Source of the DNA: G965220825 sp965220825
Lineage (GTDB): Bacteria; Pseudomonadota; Alphaproteobacteria; UBA828
Assembly: GCA_965220825.1 (NCBI GenBank)
Contig: OZ244839.1
Span: 2,046,001-2,110,000 of the forward strand
DNA length: 64,000 nt
Reading direction: 5' to 3'
Of this stretch, positions 17,725 through 26,012 are shown one piece after another. The notes beneath the pieces are model-generated. The model worked only from the letters and a program-made list of their open reading frames with translations, was not told the origin of the DNA and did not search any database. The stretch's first letter is position 1. Every line of letters starts with the position of its first letter. Position numbers and translations under genes: made by a program.

Positions 17725-19080
17725 ATGGACAGCAAGCACATCGAACGGAAATACGCACATCTTGCGGATCGAATGGATCTCCACACCGCGATGGCCGCCG
17801 AAGAGAAGGCGATCAAGCGATTCCGCGAGGACCAGGCCGAGGCGGACGAGGGCGACGGCATCGACCGGCGCAGCTTCCTCGCCGGCGCGGGCGTCGCGGC
17901 GGCAGCCGGCGTGGCCATCGCCTCCGGCGCCGCGAAGGCGGATTTCTCGGAGCGCATCGCCGGCATCACCCAGGAAGATCCGATGCAGACCATCGGCCTC
18001 GGGGTCTCGGTGCAGGAGCGCTTCTTCAACAGGTTCAAGGAAGACACCGGGCTCGACGTGACCGGGACGGTCGCCGGGCTGAGCGAGATGATCACCAAGT
18101 TCATCACCGGCGGCAACAAGACCTACTCGATGATCGAGACCAACGCCTACCGGCAGCCGGCGCTGCGCGAGGCGGAGGTGATCGTGCCCATCCCGCGCGA
18201 GAAGATCACCAACTGGGAATTCGCCGATTCGCTCTACACCGAACCCGGGCATATCGGCGCGGACGAGGTGACGGGCTGGCCCTCCAAGATCGTCTATTGG
18301 GACGACAACAAGGATTCCTTCTACGGCGTGCCCCAGTTCTACAACATGGACGCGCTCGGCGTTCTGCCGCACAAGTTCGCGCCCACCCAGCCCGACTTCG
18401 CGATCCCCGATTCTCTCGGCCTGCTCTATACGGGCAAGTGGCGGGACGTGGACGCGACGGGCAAGACCTCGATCCAGAACGACGAGCTCATGGGCCCGCC
18501 GAGGGCCTACAGCTTCCTCTGGAAGAACGGCCTCATGGATCCGCCCAAGGTCGGCAACTCCGACATGGAACCCGACGAAATCGCGGGCGTGGTGGACTTC
18601 CTCATCGCCGCCAAGAACGACGGCGTGTTCCGGCTCATCTGGAACAATTACGGCGAGGCGGTGAACCTCCTGGCCTCCGAAGAGGTCTGGGGCATGGACT
18701 GCTGGAACCCGGTGGTGGAGGACGTGAAGAAGCGCGGCATCCCCTGCTGGTATGTGGACGTGTTCGAAGGCACCGCCGCCTGGGTCCACACCATGTGCCT
18801 CTCCAGCGAAGCGCCGGAGCCCGAGGTTGCAATGGCCTATATGGACTGGTGCCTCGACGGCTGGTGGGGCTCGGCAGTGGCGCCCCAGGGCTACTACTCG
18901 CCGTCCCCCGACCCGGTGCTCGACTATCTGAGCGTGGAAGACTACCGCAAATGGTACATGGGCAAGGATCGGGACACCGGCCCGAAGACACGGCGCCAGT
19001 CCAACATCGCATTCTGGATGGTCTGGCCCACCCACGTTTCGAGCTACATCAAGGAGTGGAACCGCTTTAGCGCGGCCTGA
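17725..19080 (+). CDS. Polyamine-type ABC substrate-binding protein with TAT signal
   Basis: A 451-residue extracytoplasmic binding protein. A twin-arginine signal, DRRSFLAGAG with Arg48-Arg49, is followed by an Ala/Gly-rich hydrophobic stretch and a cut near AAKA. The 47 residues before the twin arginines are unusually long and hydrophilic for a TAT n-region. The mature domain resembles PotD/PotF-like proteins (GLDVTGTVAGLSEMITKFIT, FYNMDALGVLPHKF, VNLLASEEVWGMDCWNPVVE). ATG 17725 has GGAGAAA upstream. It is the last transporter gene; a chaperonin-like gene follows after 56 bp, and its hairpin leader separates the two. Confidence 0.9.
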   Translation: MDSKHIERKYAHLADRMDLHTAMAAEEKAIKRFREDQAEADEGDGIDRRSFLAGAGVAAAAGVAIASGAAKADFSERIAGITQEDPMQTIGLGVSVQERFFNRFKEDTGLDVTGTVAGLSEMITKFITGGNKTYSMIETNAYRQPALREAEVIVPIPREKITNWEFADSLYTEPGHIGADEVTGWPSKIVYWDDNKDSFYGVPQFYNMDALGVLPHKFAPTQPDFAIPDSLGLLYTGKWRDVDATGKTSIQNDELMGPPRAYSFLWKNGLMDPPKVGNSDMEPDEIAGVVDFLIAAKNDGVFRLIWNNYGEAVNLLASEEVWGMDCWNPVVEDVKKRGIPCWYVDVFEGTAAWVHTMCLSSEAPEPEVAMAYMDWCLDGWWGSAVAPQGYYSPSPDPVLDYLSVEDYRKWYMGKDRDTGPKTRRQSNIAFWMVWPTHVSSYIKEWNRFSAA

Positions 19081-19101
19081 ACGGCCGCCTCGCTCCCGCC
19101 G

Positions 19102-19136
19102 CCGGCCTCTTTCGCGCGTAGCGAGGAAGAGGCCGG
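19102..19136 (+). promoter_or_regulatory. Hairpin sequestering the ribosome-binding site of the GroEL-like gene
   Basis: A perfect 10-bp stem, CCGGCCTCTT (19102-19111) with AAGAGGCCGG (19127-19136), is extended inside by TCGC/GCGA across a two-base bulge. The 3' arm contains part of the purine-rich GGAAGAG ribosome-binding sequence and ends directly at the ATG (19137). Folding would hide the site. There is no U-tract, so this is not an intrinsic terminator. It could restrict translation of the chaperonin gene relative to the transporter genes. Confidence 0.55.
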
Positions 19137-20732
19137 ATGGCGCTTGAACGCCCGAAATACATAAAAAAAGGGGACGAAGGCCGCCGCGCGCTCATGGCGG
19201 GCTTCGGGCGGGCGGCCCGTCTCGCCGGGGTCACCCTCGGTCCCAACGGCGCGTGCGTGGCGCTTGAGCGCGCGCACGACTATCCCGAGTTCACCAAGGA
19301 CGGCTTTACCGCGATCCGGGACCTGGAGGAGCGCGACCGCTTCGCAACCCTCGGCGCGGAGCTGCTGAAAGCCGCCGCCGACAAGACCCGAAAGGCCGCG
19401 GGCGACGGCTCCACCACCACGGCACTTCTCGCCGGCGCTCTCGCACATGCCGGCGCCCGCCTGGTGACGGCGGGGCTCGACCCCATGACGGTGCGGCGCG
19501 CCTTCGACGGTCTTGCGCGGGAGGCCCGCGCCTCTCTCGCAAGCCAGAGCGAGCCCGCGGGCGACCGCGCCATGCTGGAAACGGTCGCGCTCACGGCCTG
19601 CGCCGCCGATCTCGACCTCGCACGCATCGTGGCGGAGGCGGTCCACCGGCTCGGGCCCGAGGGCGTCGCCACGGTCTCCTACCACCAAAGCGTGGATACG
19701 GAGGTCGACTATATGAGCGGCATGACGTTCGACCACGGGCTGCTCTCCCGCAACTTCCTGCTGAAGGCGGGCGAAACCGAGGTCAAGCTCGACCGCCCCT
19801 ACCTGCTTCTCTGCCAGGGAGACCTCACGGAAGCCCGCCAGCTCGTGCCGGCGCTGGAAGCCGCGCGGCGCGACGGCCGCAGCCTGCTGGTGCTGGCCCG
19901 CGACGTCTCCGACCAGGCGCTTGCCGTGATGCTCGCCAACCACCGGGAAGGGACGGTGCGCTCTTCCGCCGTGAAGGGCCCGGGCTCCGGCATCTACCGC
20001 CACGCAGAAACCGACGACATCGCCATGCTCACCGGCGGCGTGCTCCTGGGCGAAGAGCTGGGCCTCCTGCCCGAGAAACTGAAAGAGGGGCAGCTCGGCG
20101 CCGCGAAGCGTGCGGTGGCCGGCGGCGCCGAGACGACCATATTCGGCGGGAGCGGCGGAGAACCGGCGGTGGCGGCGCGCGTCGCCCAGCTCCGCGATGC
20201 GCTCGCGGCGGAAACCAGGAGCTACGATCGGGGCAAGTACGAGACGCGCATTGCGCGCCTGGTCTCGGGCGTCGCCAACATCCGCGTCGGCGGGCTGACG
20301 GAAGCCGCCTGGAAGGAGCGTTACAAGCGCTGCGAGAATGCGCTGAACGCCGCGCGGGCCGCCGCGGCCGAGGGAGTCCTGCCCGGCGGCGGTGTCGGCC
20401 TCGCCCGCGCATCCTTCGCGCTGGAGGAGGCGCAAGACATGGAGCGGGGCAGCCCGCGCGAGGCCTTCGCCCGCGTACTGCAGGAGCCCTTCCGCCGCAT
20501 CGCCGCGAGCGCCGGGCGCGAACCCTCGCTTGCCCTTGTGGCCCTGCGCGACGCCGAGGGCCACAAGGGCTTCGATGGACGCACCGGCGACTTCGTGGAC
20601 TACCGGGAGGCGGGCATCGTGGATGCCGCCCGCGCGGTCGCCACGGCACTCACCAACGCAACCGCCACCGCGGGCCAGCTCGTCTCCACCGGCTGCGTCG
20701 TCGCCCTCGCCCGTCGACCCGACGCGGTGTAG
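19137..20732 (+). CDS. Divergent GroEL/Hsp60 paralogue with Asp398-to-Asn change
   Basis: A 531-residue chaperonin 60 relative alignable with GroEL over its whole length (VTLGPNGACVAL, FTKDGFTAI, KAAGDGSTTTALLAGALA, GVLPGGGVGLARASFAL). Equivalents of GroEL Asp52 and Asp87 are kept (D55, D90). The position of Asp398, the residue needed for ATP hydrolysis, is Asn401 in CENALNAARAA. Apical substrate/GroES-contact residues differ: Y199 is Leu, Y203 is Asn, L234 is Val, V263-V264 are Leu-Ala. The C-terminal Gly-Gly-Met tail is absent, and no groES is adjacent. It follows the polyamine transporter genes on the same strand. It is probably a specialised or slow-cycling chaperonin, or a scaffold; substrates are unknown. 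Confidence 0.88.
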   Translation: MALERPKYIKKGDEGRRALMAGFGRAARLAGVTLGPNGACVALERAHDYPEFTKDGFTAIRDLEERDRFATLGAELLKAAADKTRKAAGDGSTTTALLAGALAHAGARLVTAGLDPMTVRRAFDGLAREARASLASQSEPAGDRAMLETVALTACAADLDLARIVAEAVHRLGPEGVATVSYHQSVDTEVDYMSGMTFDHGLLSRNFLLKAGETEVKLDRPYLLLCQGDLTEARQLVPALEAARRDGRSLLVLARDVSDQALAVMLANHREGTVRSSAVKGPGSGIYRHAETDDIAMLTGGVLLGEELGLLPEKLKEGQLGAAKRAVAGGAETTIFGGSGGEPAVAARVAQLRDALAAETRSYDRGKYETRIARLVSGVANIRVGGLTEAAWKERYKRCENALNAARAAAAEGVLPGGGVGLARASFALEEAQDMERGSPREAFARVLQEPFRRIAASAGREPSLALVALRDAEGHKGFDGRTGDFVDYREAGIVDAARAVATALTNATATAGQLVSTGCVVALARRPDAV

Positions 20733-20802
20733 CGGGCGCTTTCGGCGCGGGGCGCAGGCTGCTATCCCTTCGGGGGCGGGGCGAGCGAAGGGAGCAAGCG
20801 CA

Positions 20803-21471
20803 ATGGAGAGGGACGGCGACGGCATGGTGCTGGTCCACACGGCGCCGGCGCTCGCGGCACTGTTCGACGAGCTTCTTGGCGAGCTCGGGCCGGAGATAGC
20901 GGCGCGCCACGCGATGCATCCCGACCTGCTCTCGGACGCGCTTGCGGCGGGCGCGCTCACCGACGAGATCCGGCAGCGCACCGCGGATATGCTTCTGGCC
21001 GCCGCGGAGGGCGCCCGGCTCGTGCTCTGCACCTGCTCGACGGTAGGCCCCGGCGCCGAGGACGCGGCGGCGCGCACGGCCGTCCCCATCCTCCGGGTCG
21101 ACCGGCCCATGGCGGAAAACGCGGTGCGCATCGGTGCGCGCATCACGGTCACGGCGACGCTCTCCACCACGCTCGCGCCCACCATGGACCTGATCGCAGC
21201 GGCCGCGCGCGAAGCCGGCAAGGCGGTGGAGATCGAACCCGTTATTTTCGAGGAGGCGCGACAGGCATTCGTCGCGGGGGACGGCGAGGCCTATGTGCGG
21301 ATCGTCTCGGAGGGCCTGCGCGAGGCTGCGCGCCGCGCGGACGTCATCGTCCTGGCCCAGGCCTCCATGATGCCCGCACTCGCCCACTGCGAGGATATCG
21401 ACATCCCCCTGCTCTCCAGCCCGCGCTCGGGCCTGGAGGCCGCCGTCGCCCGCTACCGCGCCGCTGCGTAG
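20803..21471 (+). CDS. Asp/Glu racemase superfamily protein with a single catalytic-type cysteine
   Basis: A 222-residue cytoplasmic protein, ATG 20803 with AAGGGAG upstream. The first half carries the active-site motif LVLCTCSTVG (Cys78), and the second half keeps the symmetry-related fold. The second catalytic cysteine is replaced: the C-terminal motif reads VIVLAQASMM. True two-base amino-acid racemases need both cysteines, whereas arylmalonate-decarboxylase-type relatives work with one. It may therefore be a decarboxylase, isomerase or non-racemase member. It converges with the pxpC-like gene 15 bp away and follows the GroEL paralogue by 70 bp. No substrate can be assigned. Confidence 0.82.
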   Translation: MERDGDGMVLVHTAPALAALFDELLGELGPEIAARHAMHPDLLSDALAAGALTDEIRQRTADMLLAAAEGARLVLCTCSTVGPGAEDAAARTAVPILRVDRPMAENAVRIGARITVTATLSTTLAPTMDLIAAAAREAGKAVEIEPVIFEEARQAFVAGDGEAYVRIVSEGLREAARRADVIVLAQASMMPALAHCEDIDIPLLSSPRSGLEAAVARYRAAA

Positions 21472-21486
21472 GCCCGCAGCCGCCGC

Positions 21487-22464
21487 TCAAAGCGCCTCGA
21501 TGGCGTCCTCCGTGCAGAACCGGTCGATCGCCCGGCGCATGGCCTGTGCCTCGTCCACGGAGACCGCGCGGAAGCGGTAGACGTCCCGGGGCCGGGATTG
21601 CGCGAGCTTCCAGAATGCGGCCGAGGGCACGGTGTAGGGGTTGATGAAACCGCCCGTGCTCGGCCCGTCATTCACCAGGATGATCGGCGTCTGGCCGCAG
21701 AGATTGACCGCACCCACCGGATAGCCGTGATCGAGAATGTTGGACGGATGGTCGCCATGCTCGGCCCGCTTGTCCGTCGCGCGCGCGGCGAAGGTCCACG
21801 CCGGACCGTCGAGCCGGAAGCCCGTGCGGTTGCTCCGCGTCTGCAGCGTCCAGTCGCTTGCGAGGAAGCGCCTTTGCCCGGCCTCGTCGATCCAGTCGTC
21901 GTTGGGTCCCGGCACCGCCTCGATCTCCCACCTGCGCGCGCCGTCGAGCGGCGGGCGGCAGTCCGGGCGCACCCGCCGGCCCGCGCGCCCCGCTCCCTCG
22001 CCCAGAGGCAGCGTCTGGCCCGCCTTCAGCGCATGACCTTCCATCCCCCCGATGCCCGCCTGGTGGAAGGTCGAGCGCGAGCCCAGTACCGGCGGCGTGT
22101 CGATCCCGCCGGCGGCCGCGAGATAGGCCCGCGCACCGATCCGCGCAAACCCGAGCGCCAGGACCTGGCCGGCGCGAGCCGCCAGGCTCTCCCAAAGGGG
22201 CGCCGGCGTGCCGTCGAGGGTGGGCGCCATGTCCGCGCCGGTCACGGCGATCACGGTGTCCCGCTCGAAACGCAGCGTGGGGCCCGTGAACTGGCACTCG
22301 AGGCCCGCGGCGCCCGCCTCATTGCCCACCAGCAGGTTCGCAAGCCGGAAGGACCAGTCGTCCATGGGGCCCGACGGCGGGAAGCCCTGCTCCCAATAGC
22401 CGATCCGGCCGGGCCAGTCCTGCACGGTGGTCTCGAGACCGGGCTTCAGGACGGCGATCGGCAT
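21487..22464 (-). CDS. pxpC: 5-oxoprolinase subunit C / biotin-dependent carboxyltransferase-like (PxpC, KipA)
   Basis: A 325-residue protein of the carboxyltransferase domain A/B family, starting at ATG 22464, which overlaps the stop of the pxpB gene (TGATG). Characteristic segments are LKPGLETTVQDWPGRIGYWE, GFPPSGPMDDWSFRLANLLV, YLAAAGGIDTPPVLGSRSTF and, late, VNDGPSTGGFINPYTVPSA. In the Pxp system subunits A, B and C together open 5-oxoproline to glutamate using ATP. Only B and C are here; a PxpA (LamB/YcsF) gene is absent from the window. A urea-amidolyase-type function for the pair is the alternative. Confidence 0.88.
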   Translation of the reverse strand: MPIAVLKPGLETTVQDWPGRIGYWEQGFPPSGPMDDWSFRLANLLVGNEAGAAGLECQFTGPTLRFERDTVIAVTGADMAPTLDGTPAPLWESLAARAGQVLALGFARIGARAYLAAAGGIDTPPVLGSRSTFHQAGIGGMEGHALKAGQTLPLGEGAGRAGRRVRPDCRPPLDGARRWEIEAVPGPNDDWIDEAGQRRFLASDWTLQTRSNRTGFRLDGPAWTFAARATDKRAEHGDHPSNILDHGYPVGAVNLCGQTPIILVNDGPSTGGFINPYTVPSAAFWKLAQSRPRDVYRFRAVSVDEAQAMRRAIDRFCTEDAIEAL

Positions 22465-23333
22465 CAGAAGCGCTCGCCCTCGTCGATGCCCGCGAGCCAG
22501 GCGTGGTAGTTGTCGATGGAAAAGCGCTGATATTCCGCCACATTGTGGAGATAGACGCCCTCCGCCACCTTCGCCGCGACATAGTCGTACTCCTCCCGCG
22601 TCGCGGGGATGAAGCGCACCCGGTCTCCGGGGCGGAAGAGGGCGAGGGATTCGGCGAATGCGGGCAGACGCTGCGCCGGATCCCAGATCGGCACGGGCGT
22701 GCGGCCGATCATCTGGTAGCCGCCGGGGGTGCGGTCGGGATAGATGGAGCAGAGCGCGCCGCCGATTCCGACGGTGCCCTGATGGGTCCAGGTGCGGGGC
22801 GGGTCGTATTTTGGCGCGGTCAGCCGGCAGCGCGGATCTAGCGGCATGAGCGAAACCAGGCCCGGATAGAAGCCCAGCGCCGCCACCCAGTAGTCGGTTC
22901 CCGAATGGACCTGGACGAACTGGTCCAGACCCGCGAGGCCGTTCAGCCGGGCGACGAGCTCCGGGTCGGGCTCCTTGACCGCGATCTTCTCGCAATAGTC
23001 GTCGTAACAGCCGCGGGTCCACGGATCGAAATAGAAAAGCGGCAGGTAGAAGATGCGGCTGTCGAGCTCGACGCCCTCCAGCGGGCCTGCCGCATGAAAC
23101 AGGGCCGTGGTCTCCCGGATCACGTCCGCATAGGAAATTCGCTCGAAATCGTAGCTGATCATGATGGAGGTGAGCTCGGGCACGATCTCGACGATGCCGC
23201 GGGTGCCGCTTTCCCGGATCGCCTGCGAGACGCTGTGCACCCGGAAGTTGAGATCGAAACTCATCTCGTCGCCGAGTTCCATCTCGATGAAGCGGTCGCC
23301 ACCGGGTTTGAACCGGGGCTCGGAATAGATCAT
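22464..23333 (-). CDS. pxpB: 5-oxoprolinase subunit B (PxpB, KipI-like)
   Basis: A 289-residue partner of the pxpC product. The start at 23333 is set by GGAGG six bases upstream; the frame continues 24 bp further to another possible start without such a site. Family segments are LDQFVQVHSGTDYWVAALGF, YPGLVSLMPLDPRCRLTAPK, GTVGIGGALCSIYPDRTPGG and YQMIGRTPVPIWDP. The gene is divergent from the sugar-type binding-protein gene across 137 bp. It acts in the cytoplasm in pyroglutamate breakdown if a PxpA is available elsewhere. Confidence 0.88.
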   Translation of the reverse strand: MIYSEPRFKPGGDRFIEMELGDEMSFDLNFRVHSVSQAIRESGTRGIVEIVPELTSIMISYDFERISYADVIRETTALFHAAGPLEGVELDSRIFYLPLFYFDPWTRGCYDDYCEKIAVKEPDPELVARLNGLAGLDQFVQVHSGTDYWVAALGFYPGLVSLMPLDPRCRLTAPKYDPPRTWTHQGTVGIGGALCSIYPDRTPGGYQMIGRTPVPIWDPAQRLPAFAESLALFRPGDRVRFIPATREEYDYVAAKVAEGVYLHNVAEYQRFSIDNYHAWLAGIDEGERF

Positions 23334-23470
23334 GCGCCGCCTCCGGCACATGCCCACCTGACCGCCCTTGCCGCTCTGTCGAGGGGTGGCGCATACTCGG
23401 GCCCACAGGCTTCACATCGGCAGGGCCGGGGCTCTGCCGGGCGCTCAACGAGCCTTTCAGGGAGATACAA

Positions 23471-25039
23471 ATGCATCGAAAAGCAGCTCTGGCGACCGGT
23501 ATTCTATGTGCGTTCGGGGTGGCGGCGACCGCGCCTGCGTTCGCGCAAACCGACTATGTCGCCAAATATGGAATCAAGGAAGACATTCCGGGCCCCTGCT
23601 CCTACGCGGCGACCGACGCCAAGGACTATAGCGGTCGCGAGATCACCATTCTGACCCACGCCGTCCCCGTCATGGGCGAGCCGGTGGCGCTGCATTCCAA
23701 GCAGTTCGAAGAACTTACCGGCGGCACCGTGAACGTGGTCCATGCGCCTTTCGGCGAACTCTATCAGAAGGTGATGATCCCCTTCCAGACGGGCCAGCAC
23801 GTCTACGACATCGTCTATGGCGGCTCCTACTGGATCGGCGACTGGGCGCCTCATCTAGAGCCGGTGCCGCAGGCCTATCTCGAGACCGCCGAGATGCAGG
23901 ACGTCACCCCCGCCTATCAGGGTGTCGCGAGCTGGAACGGCCAGCGGCTTCAATACACCTTCGACGGCGACCGCAACTACTTCAAATACATCCTGCCGCC
24001 CTTCGAGAATCCCGAATATCAGCAGAGGTTTAAAGAAGAATACGGCCGCGATCTCGAAGTCCCCACCACCTGGGAGGAATATGCCGAGGTGGCCACCTTC
24101 TTCAGCGGCTGGGACTGGGACGGCGACGGCGAGCTGGAATACGGCTCCACCGAGATCGTCAAACGCGACGACGTGGCCTTCGCCAACTTCATCACCCGGG
24201 TGGCTTCCTATGCGAAGAACCCCGGCGTGACCGGCGGCTTCTGGTTCGATCTCGAGACCATGACGCCCCAGGTCAACAATCCGGGCTTCGTCAAGGGCCT
24301 CGAGATGTGGATGGACGCGCTCCGCTACATGCCGCCGGGCGGAATCAACTTCGGCATCGGCGAGGAGATCTTCTCCTGGGGCGGCGGCGAATCGCTGATG
24401 AGCGTGACCTGGGACGACGCCTTCATCCAGGCCATGCAGCCCGATTCGCCGATCCGCAACCAGATACGCGTCGGCACCAGATACGGCCCCTCCATGGGCT
24501 CGCACATGGTGTGGAACCGCGTGACCAACCAGTGGGACGAATTCGAGACGCCCTCCGTCGCGCCCTACGTCACCTGGGGATGGGGCGCCGGCGTCTCCAA
24601 ATACAGCCCCGAAAAGGAGATGGCGTTCGACTGGTTCTGCTTCTTCTCCAACTACGCCAACACCAATCACGACCTCTTGATCGGACGCTTCGGGGTCAAT
24701 CCCTTCCGCACCAGCCATATGAACCCGGATTTCTGGGAGACGGAGGCCGGCTGGGACCGCGCGGTGGCGGTGAGCTTCACGGACATGCTGCAGGGCATGG
24801 ACACCAGCACCAACCGGGTGTTCGACCTGCGGGTGCCGGGCGTGAACCAGTTCTACACGGCCATGATGGCGGGCGTCGCCAAGGCCATGGCGGGCGAGAT
24901 GAGCGCCCAGGACGCCCTCGACGAGGTCGCAGAGGAGTGGAAGCGGATCACCGAGCGGATCGGCGTGGACACGATCCGCGACGCCTATCGCAACGTGGTA
25001 GCGCTCGAGGACAACGTTCCGCTCGATCAGGTGAAGTAG
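23471..25039 (+). CDS. Carbohydrate-type ABC substrate-binding protein (family 1)
   Basis: A 522-residue periplasmic protein with a standard signal peptide (about residues 1-25, MHRKAALATGILCAFGVAAT then APAFAQ). The mature domain has the MalE/UgpB-like layout: REITILTHAVPVMGEP, FEELTGGTVNVVHAPFGELY, VPTTWEEYAEVATFFSGWDW and a C-terminal AQDALDEVAEEWKRI. It is longer than the usual 420-450 residues of the family. AGGGAGATACAA precedes the ATG. It heads a four-gene importer operon; a strong hairpin lies just after its stop, which probably lets this gene be expressed above the permeases. The sugar is not identifiable. Confidence 0.92.
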   Translation: MHRKAALATGILCAFGVAATAPAFAQTDYVAKYGIKEDIPGPCSYAATDAKDYSGREITILTHAVPVMGEPVALHSKQFEELTGGTVNVVHAPFGELYQKVMIPFQTGQHVYDIVYGGSYWIGDWAPHLEPVPQAYLETAEMQDVTPAYQGVASWNGQRLQYTFDGDRNYFKYILPPFENPEYQQRFKEEYGRDLEVPTTWEEYAEVATFFSGWDWDGDGELEYGSTEIVKRDDVAFANFITRVASYAKNPGVTGGFWFDLETMTPQVNNPGFVKGLEMWMDALRYMPPGGINFGIGEEIFSWGGGESLMSVTWDDAFIQAMQPDSPIRNQIRVGTRYGPSMGSHMVWNRVTNQWDEFETPSVAPYVTWGWGAGVSKYSPEKEMAFDWFCFFSNYANTNHDLLIGRFGVNPFRTSHMNPDFWETEAGWDRAVAVSFTDMLQGMDTSTNRVFDLRVPGVNQFYTAMMAGVAKAMAGEMSAQDALDEVAEEWKRITERIGVDTIRDAYRNVVALEDNVPLDQVK

Positions 25040-25078
25040 GACACCGCCGGACGACAGGACCGGCCACAGGCTCGGAGG

Positions 25079-25113
25079 CGAGCCGGCGGGACGCCCTCCC
25101 GCCGGCTCGTTTT
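25079..25113 (+). terminator. Intrinsic terminator-like hairpin inside the sugar ABC operon
   Basis: A perfect 13-bp stem, CGAGCCGGCGGGA (25079-25091) with TCCCGCCGGCTCG (25097-25109), closes a five-base loop and is followed by TTTTCC. It lies 39 bp after the binding-protein stop and 14 bp before the first permease ATG. Partial termination or 3'-end stabilisation here would raise binding-protein mRNA above that of the membrane genes. Confidence 0.8.
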
Positions 25114-25127
25114 CCTTGACGGACGCC

Positions 25128-26012
25128 ATGCTCGATTCGCGCTACAAGCACCTCTTCCTGCTGCCCGCGCTGCTCGCGATGGTGGCGATCATCATCTTTC
25201 CGCTGATCTACACGGTACGCCTCAGCTTCTCCGGCTGGGACGTGAACTATCCCGAACTCGATTCCGTGGGCTGGGCCAACTACGCCCGGGCCATCGCCGA
25301 CGGGCGGTTCTGGGATTCCATGGGCACGCTCTATCTGATGGTGCTGTTCTGCGTCGTTCTGGAATATGTGCTGGGCTTCCTCCTCGCGCTGATGCTGTGG
25401 CGGGATGTGAAGGCCGGGCGCTTCTTCCGCGTTCTCTTCATCGTGCCCATGTGCGTGACGCCGGTGGTAATGGCGGTGGTCTGGCGCACCATCTTCCACG
25501 AGACGCTCGGGCCCATGAACGACGTGCTGGGCTGGTTCGGCATCCCGCCGGTCGCCTGGCTGAGCGAGACCGGCCCGGCGTTCGCCGCCGTCATCATTAT
25601 CGATGTCTGGCAGTGGACCTCCTTCATGTTCATTCTTCTGCTCGCCGGCCTGATGTCGCTGCCGAAGGAGCCGTACGAGGCCGCGCAGATCGACGGCGCC
25701 GGCCCCATCCGCACCTTCGTCCACGTCACCTTTCCGCTGATGGCGCCCATCACCCTCGGTGCGCTGGTGATCCGGCTGATCGAATCCTCCAAGCTGATGG
25801 AGACGATCTATGCGCTCACCTCGGGCGGCCCCGGCTCCTCCACCGAAACCACGAGCTACCTGCTCTACATCCGGGGGCTTCGCGAGTTCCAGATCGGCTA
25901 CACCGCCTCGCTCTCCATCCTTTATCTGCTGATCATGATCGTCGCGCTGGCCGTCTTCGCGCGCCTGATGAGCCGCCTGATGATCGGCGCCCAGGGCGCG
26001 ATGCGGGCATGA
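25128..26012 (+). CDS. Carbohydrate ABC transporter permease (MalF/UgpA-like)
   Basis: A 294-residue inner-membrane protein with six predicted helices. ATG 25128 was preferred; TTG 25116 is in frame, but the RBS is weak for both. It has an intact coupling loop (PYEAAQIDGAGPIRTFVHVT then FPLMAPI) and the family segments FIVPMCVTPVVMAVVWRTIF and GGPGSSTETTSYLLYIRG. Its stop overlaps the next permease start (ATGA). It should form the transport channel with that protein, energised by the ATPase at 26940. The substrate is unknown. Confidence 0.92.
   Translation: MLDSRYKHLFLLPALLAMVAIIIFPLIYTVRLSFSGWDVNYPELDSVGWANYARAIADGRFWDSMGTLYLMVLFCVVLEYVLGFLLALMLWRDVKAGRFFRVLFIVPMCVTPVVMAVVWRTIFHETLGPMNDVLGWFGIPPVAWLSETGPAFAAVIIIDVWQWTSFMFILLLAGLMSLPKEPYEAAQIDGAGPIRTFVHVTFPLMAPITLGALVIRLIESSKLMETIYALTSGGPGSSTETTSYLLYIRGLREFQIGYTASLSILYLLIMIVALAVFARLMSRLMIGAQGAMRA

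Noticed and set aside
19044..21221. A 725-codon minus-strand frame opposite the chaperonin and racemase genes
   Set aside because: Shadow of the GroEL-like gene; no conserved motif on that strand.
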